A DNA stretch of 32,701 bases from Bacteroidales bacterium (GCA_029933225.1 JAOZOO010000019.1:1-32701); one strand, 5' to 3'. Shown: positions 17,061-24,907, counted from the stretch's first letter. Notes: generated from the letters alone by a model not told the origin. Numbers and translations: made by a program.

Positions 17061-18233
17061 TTAACGGGCAGTTTCATTGTAGATATGCACAATTATTTCT
17101 TTTTCAATCTCATCAAACGCCTTATTTCTCCGTTTCATCACGGCAGTGGCTACCTCAAATGCTTTTTCCAGTTTAAAGGAAGTCATCTTCAACGGGCTAC
17201 CCCACGAAAATGAGGGGATGAAATTACGCTGAAATCCCGCTCCGTAGAGGTTGCACGAAACGCCGACAACGGTTCCCGTGTTGAACATGGTGTTGATGCC
17301 TGTTTTTGTGTGGTCGCCCATGATCAAGCCGCAAAACTGGAGACCCGTCGGCACAAAAGTTTGTTTTGCATACGACCACATCCTGATAAAGTCATAAGTA
17401 TTTTTCAGGTTGGAGTTGTTGCTGTCGGCGCCGATGTTGCACCATTCGCCAATTACCGCATTGCCGAGAAATCCGTCATGGGCCTTATTGGAATAGCCGA
17501 AAAAGACGACATTATTCACTTCACCGCCGGCTTTGACGTAAGGCCCCAGCGTGGTTGCACCGTAAACTTTTGCATCCAGTTTCAGTTGGGCATGTTCGCA
17601 CATGGCAAACGGCCCCCTCACTTTGCTCCCTTCCATGACTACAGCCTCACTGCCGATGTATATCGGACCATCTTCCGCATTCAGGAATGCAAATTCAACA
17701 TCCGCGCCTTCTTCAATAAAAATATCTTCGGGATTGCCCCTGATAAAATTCGTTTTGCTAACGGGCTGCGATTTCCGGCCTTTGGTAATCAGGCGAAAAT
17801 CATCGCGTAACAGCTGATCGTTTTTGGCAAAAATGTCCCACGTCTCACTGATGGTTTGAATATCTTTCCCAAATTGAATTTCTTTATTCGTACGAAATGA
17901 AGCAACATTTTTCGGCACTTCTCCTTTGACCCGAAAGGCAATGATTAGCTCATCCTTCACAAGTTGTTCCCCCGGATTCAGATTTTTGACCAATTCCGTC
18001 AAAGCGGGATCGGGGATGACCGAACCGTTGATCAGGATGTTATCATCTTCTGACTTTAACAGATACTTTCTTGATAAATATTTCTGCGTCAGCGTGGATG
18101 TTTTCGCACCGAGGTACCATTCCCACTTTTCACGCAGGGTCAGAATGCCGGCCCTGATGTCAGCCACCGGGCGCGTAAACGTTAAAGGGAGCAGGTTTGT
18201 GCGGTGATCGTCATCAAAGAGAATGTAATTCAT
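17061..18233 (-). CDS. GlmU-like sugar nucleotidyltransferase (alternative Bacteroidota type)
   Basis: A 390-residue protein of the putative UDP-GlcNAc diphosphorylase/glucosamine-1-phosphate acetyltransferase type found in Bacteroidota. The N-terminal part starts MNYILFDDDHRTNLLPLTFT and continues RPVADIRAGILTLREKWE, a divergent nucleotidyltransferase start that lacks the classical GxGxRM loop of GlmU. From about residue 180 to 330 the sequence turns into hexapeptide repeats of a left-handed beta-helix (for example IYIGSEAVVMEGSKVRGP, FLGNAVIGEWCNIGADSN, TKTGINTMFNTGTVVG), the acyltransferase half. By family assignment it may make UDP-GlcNAc for cell wall and surface glycans; that activity is inferred, not shown. 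It is flanked by rpmE2 upstream and lon downstream with gaps over 100 bp, so it is probably transcribed alone. Confidence 0.85.
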   Translation of the reverse strand: MNYILFDDDHRTNLLPLTFTRPVADIRAGILTLREKWEWYLGAKTSTLTQKYLSRKYLLKSEDDNILINGSVIPDPALTELVKNLNPGEQLVKDELIIAFRVKGEVPKNVASFRTNKEIQFGKDIQTISETWDIFAKNDQLLRDDFRLITKGRKSQPVSKTNFIRGNPEDIFIEEGADVEFAFLNAEDGPIYIGSEAVVMEGSKVRGPFAMCEHAQLKLDAKVYGATTLGPYVKAGGEVNNVVFFGYSNKAHDGFLGNAVIGEWCNIGADSNNSNLKNTYDFIRMWSYAKQTFVPTGLQFCGLIMGDHTKTGINTMFNTGTVVGVSCNLYGAGFQRNFIPSFSWGSPLKMTSFKLEKAFEVATAVMKRRNKAFDEIEKEIIVHIYNETAR

Positions 18234-18259
18234 AGGGTATTTTTGTTTTTCTTGTCCAA

Positions 18260-18267
18260 CAAAAATA
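18260..18267 (-). promoter_or_regulatory. Possible -7 box (TATTTTTG) of the GlmU-like gene
   Basis: TATTTTTG on the minus strand, 26 bp before the start codon at 18233. Single box only. Confidence 0.35.
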
Positions 18268-18304
18268 AAAACATCGTGGATACCGACGCTTTTTGAAACA
18301 AAAA

Positions 18305-18327
18305 AACCCTCGCAGCGGGCAAGGGTT
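18305..18327 (-). terminator. Bidirectional-looking intrinsic terminator after rpmE2
   Basis: AACCCTCGC and GCAAGGGTT form a 9-bp stem with one mismatch around AGCGG. An A-run precedes it (18301-18306) and a T-run follows it, so either strand would give stem plus U-tract. It lies 23 bp past the rpmE2 stop. Confidence 0.8.
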
Positions 18328-18350
18328 CTTTTAACATAAAAGTCTTTTTC

Positions 18351-18617
18351 CTAACTTTTCTTCTTTGTCATGTGTTTCTTGTAACGGCTGTTGAATTTGT
18401 CCACACGTCCTGCAGTGTCCACAAGTTTCATCTTACCGGTAAAGAACGGATGGGAAGTGTGGGATATCTCGAGTTTTACCAGCGGATACTCTTTGCCGTC
18501 TTCCCATTTGATGCTGTCTTTTGTCTCAACGGTTGACCGGGTCAGAAAAGCATAATCGTTCGACATGTCTTTGAAAACGACCAGTCTGTAATTTTTCGGG
18601 TGAATATCTTTTTTCAT
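18351..18617 (-). CDS. rpmE2: Ribosomal protein L31, type B
   Basis: With the ATG at 18617 the product is 88 residues and begins [20 protein letters not shown], the standard start of type B L31. The upstream in-frame codons to 18665 (MIFLHPQNR..) overlap the promoter box and are not family-like. [22 protein letters not shown] is the conserved C-terminal core. There is no cysteine, so it is the zinc-free C-minus form, which in many bacteria replaces the zinc-binding paralogue under zinc limitation; Bacteroidota often have only this form. It is monocistronic, with a -7 box 36 bp upstream and a clear terminator behind it. Confidence 0.95.
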   Translation of the reverse strand: MKKDIHPKNYRLVVFKDMSNDYAFLTRSTVETKDSIKWEDGKEYPLVKLEISHTSHPFFTGKMKLVDTAGRVDKFNSRYKKHMTKKKS

Positions 18618-18653
18618 TTTTCTATAATTTTCTATCATTCGATTTTGGGGGTG

Positions 18654-18661
18654 CAAAAATA
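18654..18661 (-). promoter_or_regulatory. Possible -7 box (TATTTTTG) of rpmE2
   Basis: TATTTTTGCA on the minus strand fits TAnnTTTG and lies 36 bp before the chosen rpmE2 start. No convincing -33 box. Confidence 0.45.
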
Positions 18662-18986
18662 TCATCTTTCAATTAATTATCCTAATTTTTTTGAGAAAGT
18701 TTTTTTAGTATTTCATCATCGGATTTTCTGAATTTCACTAATCGGGATTTCGCTTGCGAAAAATCCCCATCCGTGGAAATTCGTGCTATGTGTGTAAAAA
18801 ATAAATCATTTGGAGATAAGGTGTAAAAAATTAAGTGTGAAGGCGTTATGTGTTGTGTGGGCCAACATTAAACAACAGACTGTTCCCAAAAGGATGCTTT
18901 CGGCAAAACTTTAAACTTTTCCGGGTTGCGGATTGCGGTGACTCCAACACCTAACTCTTTTCCGCCTAACTCTTAACTCTTTCTCC
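18662..18986. other. Intergenic region of about 325 bp with repeat remnants, no gene seen
   Basis: I see no credible coding frame or structured RNA gene. A small hairpin (GGGATTTCGC / GCGAAAAATCCC, 18744-18767) is followed by ATCCGTGGAAATTCGTG, which resembles the CCGTGG/ATTCGTG interspersed repeats I associate with Bacteroidota intergenic DNA. A short AACTCTT-type run near 18952-18980 recalls the 7-bp array at 3354. Confidence 0.6.
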
Positions 18987-19634
18987 CTAAATCCCGAAAG
19001 AAAGTTTAATACCGCTAATAACCATATCAACGCCAATGACTGTCAGGATCAAACCCATTAATTTTGAGATAACTGCAATAATATTTTTTCCGATTTTCTG
19101 AACGATCTTTTCGCTTCCCACAAATGCGAGATAAGTAAAAATGATCATCAGGGCAAAGATGCCGATAACAATTCCCGAGTGGATATAATCAGCTTTTGTC
19201 GTATAGTTCATTGCCGTTACAATAGTTCCCGGCCCGGCCAGGATGGGTATGGCCAGCGGGGAAATGGCAATGCCCGTATCTTGCTCTGCTGTTTCGTCCG
19301 GGTTATCATCCGGATCGGATTTCCGCTGATGGTGAATGGATGATCTTTTTGACTGAAGCATTTCGAATCCCACAAAAAACACAAGAATTCCGCCTGCAAT
19401 TTTAAAAGCCGGGATTGTAATGCCAAAAGCCGTGAAAATAAAGTTACCCATTATGATAAAGGAAGTAACGATGATGAACGCAAGAAGAGTAGAAACCTTT
19501 GCAACTTTCTTCTTTTCCGAATCATTGAAAGTGTCTGTTAATCCAAGAAAAATCGGCGCATTGGCAATAGGATTCATTATGGCAAAAAAGCCGGTAAATA
19601 CACTGATTGAGAAAGTCAAAAGCTCATGCGACAT
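18987..19634 (-). CDS. MarC/UPF0056-family integral membrane protein
   Basis: A 215-residue protein with six hydrophobic segments matching the MarC (UPF0056, NAAT) family. The signature NPIANAPIFLGLT sits in the first helical hairpin, and LAIPILAGPGTIVTAMNY, beginning the second half, is the related motif of the internal repeat. A variable hydrophilic loop (SKRSSIHHQRKSDPDDNPDE, about 96-115) separates the halves. Members were once linked to multiple antibiotic resistance, a link later withdrawn for E. coli MarC; some archaeal relatives transport neutral amino acids. The substrate here is unknown. The gene is divergent from the Cas4-like gene and has a possible -7 box 46 bp upstream. Confidence 0.9.
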   Translation of the reverse strand: MSHELLTFSISVFTGFFAIMNPIANAPIFLGLTDTFNDSEKKKVAKVSTLLAFIIVTSFIIMGNFIFTAFGITIPAFKIAGGILVFFVGFEMLQSKRSSIHHQRKSDPDDNPDETAEQDTGIAISPLAIPILAGPGTIVTAMNYTTKADYIHSGIVIGIFALMIIFTYLAFVGSEKIVQKIGKNIIAVISKLMGLILTVIGVDMVISGIKLSFGI

Positions 19635-19680
19635 AATGAGGGAAATATTGATTAATGATCGAAAATTAATTATTGGTGAG

Positions 19681-19688
19681 CAAAAGTA
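19681..19688 (-). promoter_or_regulatory. Possible -7 box (TACTTTTG) of the marC-like gene
   Basis: TACTTTTGC on the minus strand, the most common form of the box in this window, lies 46 bp before the start at 19634. No clear -33 box. Confidence 0.45.
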
Positions 19689-19767
19689 ATAACTTTTCGT
19701 ATGAAACAGGGCTTTGTCCGGGAAATGGCTTTGTAAGGCGACTTCAAATATTTTCTACATTTATCAC

Positions 19768-20469
19768 ATGGAAAAACATGAATTATCCAAATCCACTTTT
19801 ATCCGGGGAGTGCAGTGTCTCAAATCGCTGTATCTGAATAAAAAACGTCCCTTTTTACGAGACAAACTGAGCCCCGAACAACTGGCCATATTCAGGCGTG
19901 GACACAAAGTGGGTTCACTGGCACAAAAGCTTTTTCCCGGAGGGGTTGATCTGGGAGCGAGATCGCCGGCGCAATACAGAAAGGTTCTTGACCTGACGCA
20001 GCAGATCATTAAAAACAATGCTTATGATATCCTGTACGAAGCCGGTTTTCAATTCGACAGGTTGCTTGTTTTTCTGGACATTCTGGTCAGGGAAAACGGA
20101 AGCTGGCATGCTTACGAAGTGAAAAGCTCTTATAAAATTTCCAATACTTTTCTCCTTGATGCCGCTTTTCAATATTATGTAATCACGAATTCGGGATTGC
20201 CGCTCGAGGATTTTTATATTGTCTATGCCAGCGAAGACCTGGTTTATGAAAAACTTGATGAATATGATAATCTTGAACCATTATTTATCCGTGAAAATGT
20301 GCTGGATCGAATTTTGCCTTTACAGGATTTTATCAAAGAACAGATCATCAGGGAGAAAGAAACTCTTTTGCTCGATAAGTCGCCGGAGATACCTATGGGG
20401 CCTCATTGTTACGATCCATACCCCTGTGATTTCATCGGTCATTGTACGCGTCAGGCACAAAGAAAATAG
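19768..20469 (+). CDS. Stand-alone Cas4-like PD-(D/E)XK protein (DUF2779 N-terminal type) with Fe-S cysteines
   Basis: From the ATG at 19768 the protein is 233 residues; the frame opens upstream at 19714, but MEKHELSKSTFIRGVQC is the family-like start. It resembles the N-terminal nuclease half of DUF2779 proteins, related to Cas4 and AddB. One cysteine (Cys17, RGVQCLKSLYL) and a terminal trio (Cys214, Cys220, Cys226 in GPHCYDPYPCDFIGHC) are placed like the four ligands of the Cas4/AddB 4Fe-4S cluster. The nuclease core residues are His46 (RRGHKVGSLAQ), Asp104 (FLDIL) and Glu117-Val-Lys119 (YEVKSS). DUF2779 proteins are typically over twice as long, with an RNase H-like C-terminal domain that is absent here. 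No cas gene or array is nearby. A role in DNA processing or repair is an inference; it lies 48 bp upstream of dnaB on the same strand. Confidence 0.85.
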   Translation: MEKHELSKSTFIRGVQCLKSLYLNKKRPFLRDKLSPEQLAIFRRGHKVGSLAQKLFPGGVDLGARSPAQYRKVLDLTQQIIKNNAYDILYEAGFQFDRLLVFLDILVRENGSWHAYEVKSSYKISNTFLLDAAFQYYVITNSGLPLEDFYIVYASEDLVYEKLDEYDNLEPLFIRENVLDRILPLQDFIKEQIIREKETLLLDKSPEIPMGPHCYDPYPCDFIGHCTRQAQRK

Positions 20470-20504
20470 TTATTAACAATCGAATCTGACTTTGGCTTAA
20501 TTTA

Positions 20505-20512
20505 TAATTTTG
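20505..20512 (+). promoter_or_regulatory. Possible -7 box (TAATTTTG) immediately before dnaB
   Basis: TAATTTTG ends 5 bp before the dnaB ATG at 20518. If used, the transcript would be leaderless or nearly so. No matching -33 box is visible. Confidence 0.35.
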
Positions 20513-20517
20513 GCCTC

Positions 20518-22035
20518 ATGGAAGAAGCCGCCAAAAGTAACCGTAAAACATCTGTGGGAAAAGCAAAAAGTGAATTCAACCAGCCTTATTTTGAGCATGG
20601 CAAAGTCCCACCCCAGGCCGTTGACCTCGAAGAGGCCGTGCTGGGTGCCATGATGCTGGAAAAGGATGCCGTTGCCGCTGTGATCGACATCCTGAAACCC
20701 GAAGTTTTTTATAAAGAGATACACCAAAAGATATTTGAAGCCATTCGTGATTTGTTTGCCAAATCGGAACCGGTTGATATTTTAACGGTCACCAACGAGT
20801 TGAAAAGCAAGGGGATGCTTGAGATGGTTGGAGGGCCCTATTACATCACCATGCTGACCAGTCGCATTGCTTCCACGGCCAATGTGGAATTTCATGCAAG
20901 GATTGTACTGCAAAAGCATATCCAGCGCGAGCTGATCAGGATTTCTTCCGAGATCATCAAAGACGCTTTTGAGGAAACCACGGATGTTTTTGATTTGCTC
21001 GACAAGGCGGAACAGGGATTGTTCAGCGTTTCCGAAACCAACCTGCGAAGGAACTGGGAAGACATGAATTCGTTGATCAAACAGGCCATCGAAGACATCG
21101 AAGCGGCAAAAAATATCAAAGGTCACCTGCGCGGCGTACCTTCGGGTTTTGTCAGTCTCGACCGCATCACTTCGGGCTGGCAAAAGTCCGATCTGATCAT
21201 CCTCGCTGCCCGTCCTTCGATGGGTAAAACGGCCCTGGCCCTGACCATGGCGCGTAATGTGGCGGTGGAATTCGAAAAACCCGTCGCCATCTTTTCGCTT
21301 GAAATGTCGGCAGTGCAGCTTGTTACCCGTTTGATTGCCAGCGAGACCGAACTGAAATCCGATAAGCTGAAAAAAGGAGAACTGGCTGATTATGAGTGGG
21401 AACAATTGCACGATAAGATCAAAAAACTCGTGGGCGCAAAAATATTTATTGACGATACGCCCGCTTTGACCATTTTTGAACTGCGGGCCAAGTGCAGGCG
21501 GCTGAAACAGCAACACAACATCGAAATGGTATTTGTCGATTACCTTCAGTTGATGTCGGGCGGGGGAGACAACAAAGGCAACCGTGAACAGGAGATCAGC
21601 CAGATATCACGCTCGCTGAAAGCCCTTGCCAAAGAGCTGGATATTCCCGTGCTTGCCCTTTCGCAGTTGAGCCGTGCCGTTGAAACACGACCGGGACAAT
21701 CAAAGAAACCGATACTTTCCGACCTGCGTGAATCCGGTGCCATTGAACAGGATGCCGACCTGGTGCTGTTTATTTACAGGCCTGAATATTACGGCATTAC
21801 CGAGGATGAAGGCGGCCATTCCACCAAAAGGATGGCCGAAGTGATTATCGCCAAACACAGGAACGGCCCGACAGGTTCGGTCAAATTGAGGTTTATTGAT
21901 ACCTTTGCGCGGTTTGAGGATTATGACGAAGGTGGAGCATCCGGTGATTACAGTGATCCAAATCCGGCACAGGGGATAACCACCTTTCAATCGCGCCTCA
22001 ACGAAATGACCGAGGATGAGAATCCTGATTTTTAA
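20518..22035 (+). CDS. dnaB: Replicative DNA helicase DnaB
   Basis: A 505-residue DnaB. The N-terminal domain begins at VPPQAVDLEEAVLGAMML (about 30-47), which is the usual phylum start after a short basic leader. A linker leads to the RecA-like motor: Walker A ARPSMGKTA (231-239), the EMSAVQLVTR segment, Walker B MVFVDYLQLM (about 337-346), and the C-terminal SQLSRAVETRPG and SDLRESGAIEQDADLV motifs that hold the arginine finger and sensor residues. It unwinds DNA ahead of the replication fork as a hexamer. There is no intein. Length is close to other Bacteroidota DnaB proteins. It is downstream of the Cas4-like gene and is followed 23 bp later by a secreted-protein gene. Confidence 0.98.
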   Translation: MEEAAKSNRKTSVGKAKSEFNQPYFEHGKVPPQAVDLEEAVLGAMMLEKDAVAAVIDILKPEVFYKEIHQKIFEAIRDLFAKSEPVDILTVTNELKSKGMLEMVGGPYYITMLTSRIASTANVEFHARIVLQKHIQRELIRISSEIIKDAFEETTDVFDLLDKAEQGLFSVSETNLRRNWEDMNSLIKQAIEDIEAAKNIKGHLRGVPSGFVSLDRITSGWQKSDLIILAARPSMGKTALALTMARNVAVEFEKPVAIFSLEMSAVQLVTRLIASETELKSDKLKKGELADYEWEQLHDKIKKLVGAKIFIDDTPALTIFELRAKCRRLKQQHNIEMVFVDYLQLMSGGGDNKGNREQEISQISRSLKALAKELDIPVLALSQLSRAVETRPGQSKKPILSDLRESGAIEQDADLVLFIYRPEYYGITEDEGGHSTKRMAEVIIAKHRNGPTGSVKLRFIDTFARFEDYDEGGASGDYSDPNPAQGITTFQSRLNEMTEDENPDF

Positions 22036-22058
22036 TTAACTTTTTTAAATATTTGAAT

Positions 22059-22898
22059 ATGAACCTTCTTAAAATGAACCTGACATTGGTAGCGATAATG
22101 CTGTTTTCGTCGCTCACTGTTTTTTCCCAGAAAAGTATTGACCTGAAGTATAATGTGAAAGCCGGGGACCAATACGATTATAACATGGTAACAGATCAGG
22201 ATATTACTGTTGACGCCAACGGACAGACCATGGCCATAAATCAGAAAATTGAGTTTAAATTATTGTCGGCAATAAAAGATGTAACACGCGACAGTCTGAA
22301 AGTTGAATCGCAAATCAAAAGGATAAAAATGACCCAGAGTATGTTTGGGATGCAGCTTGTCTATGACTCGGATGATCCGGCCACGGCACAGAACCCGATG
22401 CTTGCCAAGATTGCGGAAACCATGGGCGCTATGGTGGATAAATCGTACAGCGTGGTGATGGACAAAAAAGGAAATATATTGAGGATCAATATGAATGAAC
22501 TGGTTGAGAGCGATGATTTGGCGAACAACCTCAGCAGCGGCATGCAATTCGGAACCTATCCCGACCATAAAATTAAGGTAGGTGAAAGCTGGGAGAAGGA
22601 AATATCTCCTTTGAAAACCAGCGACATGAAAGTCATCATGAAATATACTTTACTGAAAGTAGCCGGTAAAAAAGCCACCCTCGGTATTGAGGGTACGATC
22701 ACAGCCAATACGATTGAAGGAAACGATATGAAAATGACCGGCACCCAAACCGGAGAAATGATCGTTAACACCGAAACGGGCTGGTTGATTGAATCGAAGA
22801 TCGATCAGGAAATCCAGATGAACCTTGAACAAAACGGAATCACAATGCCGGCGACAATTTCGGGAACCACAACAACGACTTCAACAAAGGTGAAATGA
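22059..22898 (+). CDS. Secreted DUF6263-like protein
   Basis: The ATG at 22059 (279 residues) is preferred to a TTG two codons earlier. The product has a signal peptide (MNLLKMNLTLVAIMLFSSLT, then VFSQ) and a soluble beta-rich body with repeated lysine/aspartate-rich strands: LKYNVKAGDQYDYNMVTDQD, YSVVMDKKGNILRINMNEL, KIKVGESWEKEISPLK and TGEMIVNTETGWLIESKI. This pattern (a 'kg..Y...' opening, 'vG.sW' in the middle, 'G.m.vn..tG.l..s') fits the DUF6263 family of Bacteroidota; I am only moderately sure. No catalytic motif is visible. Periplasmic or surface location is inferred from the signal. The 3' side has a hairpin that may end the dnaB-DUF6263 transcript. Confidence 0.8.
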   Translation: MNLLKMNLTLVAIMLFSSLTVFSQKSIDLKYNVKAGDQYDYNMVTDQDITVDANGQTMAINQKIEFKLLSAIKDVTRDSLKVESQIKRIKMTQSMFGMQLVYDSDDPATAQNPMLAKIAETMGAMVDKSYSVVMDKKGNILRINMNELVESDDLANNLSSGMQFGTYPDHKIKVGESWEKEISPLKTSDMKVIMKYTLLKVAGKKATLGIEGTITANTIEGNDMKMTGTQTGEMIVNTETGWLIESKIDQEIQMNLEQNGITMPATISGTTTTTSTKVK

Positions 22899-22952
22899 TC
22901 CGCCGGAAAACGGTTAACGGCTGATGTGCCGAAGATATGCCTGTGGCAAAAA

Positions 22953-23003
22953 ATGGGAATCTATGATGGCGGAGATAATCTGAAATCAGCCACAGATTCC
23001 CAT
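22953..23003. terminator. Long hairpin between convergent genes
   Basis: ATGGGAATCT (22953-22962) and AGATTCCCAT (22994-23003) form a perfect 10-bp stem, with an A-run before and TTTT after, between convergent genes. An overlapping CTGTGGC/GCCACAG pair (22941-22947 and 22989-22995) would compete with it. The loop is 31 nt, so termination is uncertain. Confidence 0.45.
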
Positions 23004-23026
23004 TTTCTGATTTCATGTATCCGATC

Positions 23027-23599
23027 TCAATAATTCAGCTTCTCCAAAGGAATGGCCATATCGGGATCAATATGCCTAAAATGATATTTGTCTTTTGTTA
23101 CCTTTTCGTAATGCTCCAGTTCTTCACTGATGAATTTTTTAAGTTTTTTGTTCATTTTGTCAATCTTCGCCTGGGGCATTTCTTCCGGCGGCTTTTTGTT
23201 GACCAGCGCTTTTGCCCTTTCAAGCAGGTCGGTTCTGCTTTCATCAACAGGAGTGAACCCTACGTGAGGTTTCCAGAACCCCATGATCACATCCACAATC
23301 ACAAGATAAATGCCGCCTTCTTGCAAATCGGCAGTTAAAAATTCTTTGTTTTCGGTTGATGCCCAGAAAAGATTTTTTCCAGGGTCACATTCATACCTGA
23401 AATAGCTTTTTCCTTTTAATGCCGCGATGTACTTGTCCTGATGAAAAAACTCAAAGGTGTAACTTCCGCTTTGTCCTGTTACCCTGACAAAATAGACAAC
23501 GGATTTTCCGGGAGATGGCGGCTGAAACCCTTGAGAGGACAAGGGGTTCGCAAAAGTTACCATGAGCATAACCATAAATAAGATGCTGAACTTTTTCAT
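23027..23599 (-). CDS. Secreted protein with a DUF2846-like domain
   Basis: A 190-residue protein with a signal peptide (MKKFSILFMVMLMVTFANPL, then SSQG). After PSPGKSVVYFVR comes a beta-sandwich-like domain (YTFEFFHQDKYIAALKGKSY, ECDPGKNLFWASTENKEFL, ADLQEGGIYLVIVDV) with the layout of DUF2846 proteins: a 'vyfvR' strand, a 'G.yfr..v.PG.h.....' turn and a 'eggktYyi.v' strand. The C-terminal 70 residues are a charged helical tail (RAKALVNKKPPEEMPQAKID and onward). Function is unknown. It stands alone, convergent with the DUF6263-like gene and divergent from the HigA-type gene. Confidence 0.75.
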   Translation of the reverse strand: MKKFSILFMVMLMVTFANPLSSQGFQPPSPGKSVVYFVRVTGQSGSYTFEFFHQDKYIAALKGKSYFRYECDPGKNLFWASTENKEFLTADLQEGGIYLVIVDVIMGFWKPHVGFTPVDESRTDLLERAKALVNKKPPEEMPQAKIDKMNKKLKKFISEELEHYEKVTKDKYHFRHIDPDMAIPLEKLNY

Positions 23600-23762
23600 T
23601 GTAGTTTGTTTTTTTGGTTTTCAGGATACAATGTTAAAAAAAATCGTGTTAAATGTCAAGATTCTGTGGGCAGAAAAAAGACTCACCTTGCCTGAAAATT
23701 TTTATTCCCGGTCATGTTACCTTATCCGGTCACTTCTGGTATTTTTACAAATGAATTAAGAT

Positions 23763-24230
23763 ATGAAAATTAAAGTAATAAAGACAGAGAAGGAATACGA
23801 GGAGGCCTGTGAAAGGATCTATGAATTGATTCACCGTTCTCCCGATCCGATAGAGCCAGAGAGTCCCGAAGGGGAGGAAATGGAGCTTTTGTCGTTGCTG
23901 GTGGAGAAATATGAGCGGGAACATTTTCCAATTAAACCGCCCGGCCCGATAGAAGCCATCAAATTCAGGATGGAACAAATGAACCTGAAGCAAGTTGACA
24001 TTGCGCCGTTGTTTGGAGGAAAAACACGGGTATCCGAAGTGATGCACGGAAAAAGACCCCTGACAATGAAAATGATCGTTTTGCTCAACAGGTATCTCGG
24101 AATACCTTTTGAATCGCTGATCATGGGAAATAAAAACATAAAGCTTGATACGGAGAAAAAAAAGCAACTTTTAAAAGTGCCTTCTATTTCCGATTTTCTA
24201 AAGAAAAAGGGAAAGAACGTTATTGTTTGA
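23763..24230 (+). CDS. higA: HigA-type (COG5499-like) helix-turn-helix antitoxin/regulator, without a visible HigB
   Basis: A 155-residue protein of the HigA type found with HigB mRNA interferases. The N-terminal region (EYEEACERIYELIH, SPEGEEMELLSLLVEKYERE, then HFPIKPPGPIEAIKFRMEQ) precedes an XRE-type helix-turn-helix at about 72-125 (LKQVDIAPLFGGKTRVSEVM, HGKRPLTMKMIVLLNRYLGIP). In known pairs the toxin gene normally comes first and overlaps or abuts higA. The 160 bp upstream encode only a 44-codon frame with no HigB similarity, and the next upstream gene is on the other strand. It is therefore an orphan, or the partner has been lost or replaced. The RHH-MazF pair follows 75 bp downstream on the same strand, which may reflect clustering of such modules. 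Confidence 0.85.
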   Translation: MKIKVIKTEKEYEEACERIYELIHRSPDPIEPESPEGEEMELLSLLVEKYEREHFPIKPPGPIEAIKFRMEQMNLKQVDIAPLFGGKTRVSEVMHGKRPLTMKMIVLLNRYLGIPFESLIMGNKNIKLDTEKKKQLLKVPSISDFLKKKGKNVIV

Positions 24231-24249
24231 AATTTTTTTGTCGGAATTA

Positions 24250-24279
24250 ATTGTTAAAAAGAAATATTAATTATATTTG
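24250..24279 (+). promoter_or_regulatory. Promoter of the RHH-MazF toxin-antitoxin operon
   Basis: ATTG (24250-24253), an 18-bp spacer and TATATTTG (24272-24279) fit the Bacteroidota promoter. Between the box and the ATG (24306) lies the dyad TATAA-A-TTATA (24291-24301), which is well placed for autoregulation by the RHH antitoxin. Confidence 0.6.
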
Positions 24280-24305
24280 TGGATTGTAAATATAAATTAT
24301 AAATA

Positions 24306-24539
24306 ATGGCAACATTTACCAGTACATTACCTGATGATGTTTGGCAGCAATTAAGCGATATGGCTAAAAAGTTATCGCTGCCGAAGAACAAGATCATAGA
24401 AAAGGCATTGAAAATATATCTGGATCAATTGAACAGGGCAGAGTATGTTAAGTCATACAAACGGGCAGCAGTTGATGAAGAAATATTAACCATAGCAGAG
24501 GAGGGTATGGAAGATTACCTGAAACAACTGGAAGAATGA
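24306..24539 (+). CDS. Ribbon-helix-helix antitoxin of a MazF-type pair
   Basis: A 77-residue protein with the ribbon-helix-helix pattern: an N-terminal strand MATFTSTLPDDVWQQL, then helices DMAKKLSLPKNKIIEKALKI and onward to YLDQLNRAEYV, followed by an acidic tail (EEGMEDYLKQLEE) that would bind and mask the toxin. Such CopG-like proteins repress their own operon through a short palindrome, and an 11-bp dyad lies just before the start. Its stop codon overlaps the toxin start as ATGA (24536-24539), so translation is coupled. Confidence 0.88.
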   Translation: MATFTSTLPDDVWQQLSDMAKKLSLPKNKIIEKALKIYLDQLNRAEYVKSYKRAAVDEEILTIAEEGMEDYLKQLEE

Positions 24540-24868
24540 AGCAGGCCGAGATTTGGAATGCCGATCTGAACCCGGTAAAAGGCAGTGAACAAGCTGGTTA
24601 TCGTCCGGTAGTGATCATTAGCGGGAACCTGTTGAATAAGTACCTGAATATTGTGATCGCTTGTCCTTTAACTACAAAAATTAAGAATTACAAAGGTAAT
24701 CCTGTTGTGAATCCCACTCCCGAAAACGGGCTTGAGAAAATTTCGGAAATACTGATTTTTCATGTCCGTTCAATATCAAAAGAACGGTTGGTAAAAAAAA
24801 TCGGAAAGATCACAGATGCCGAACTGGAAATGTTGAAGAAAGGATTAAATGAAATAATGAAATACTAA
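24536..24868 (+). CDS. mazF: MazF/PemK-family endoribonuclease toxin
   Basis: A 110-residue MazF-type toxin: MKQAEIWNADLNPVKGSEQA, then GYRPVVIISGNLLNKYLNIVIA is the family core (seen as GYRPVVIISG and NIVIACPLTTKIKNYKGNPV), and the later HVRSISKERLVKKIGKI is the conserved C-terminal strand-helix. The usual catalytic pair of the family can be assigned to the arginine of GYRPVVI and the threonine of CPLTTK. MazF enzymes cut mRNA at short sequences in the cytoplasm. The gene overlaps its antitoxin gene by 4 bp. Length is normal and there is no frame damage, so the pair is probably functional. Confidence 0.92.
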   Translation: MKQAEIWNADLNPVKGSEQAGYRPVVIISGNLLNKYLNIVIACPLTTKIKNYKGNPVVNPTPENGLEKISEILIFHVRSISKERLVKKIGKITDAELEMLKKGLNEIMKY

Positions 24869-24881
24869 CTGGTCAAAAAAA

Positions 24882-24907
24882 AAAGGCCATCTGTTTGGAT
24901 GACCTTT
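24882..24907. terminator. Convergent terminator between mazF and sucC
   Basis: AAAGGCCATC and GATGACCTTT pair at 9 of 10 positions around TGTTTG, with a run of A before and TATT after. It sits between the convergent mazF and sucC ends and can serve both strands. Confidence 0.8.

Noticed and set aside
20782-21516. 244-codon minus-strand frame inside dnaB
   Set aside because: Antisense shadow of dnaB with no domain or start context.
23562-23759. Possible HigB toxin upstream of the HigA-type gene
   Set aside because: The short frame (44 codons from the internal ATG at 23630) has no HigB motif and partly overlaps the signal region of the minus-strand gene.
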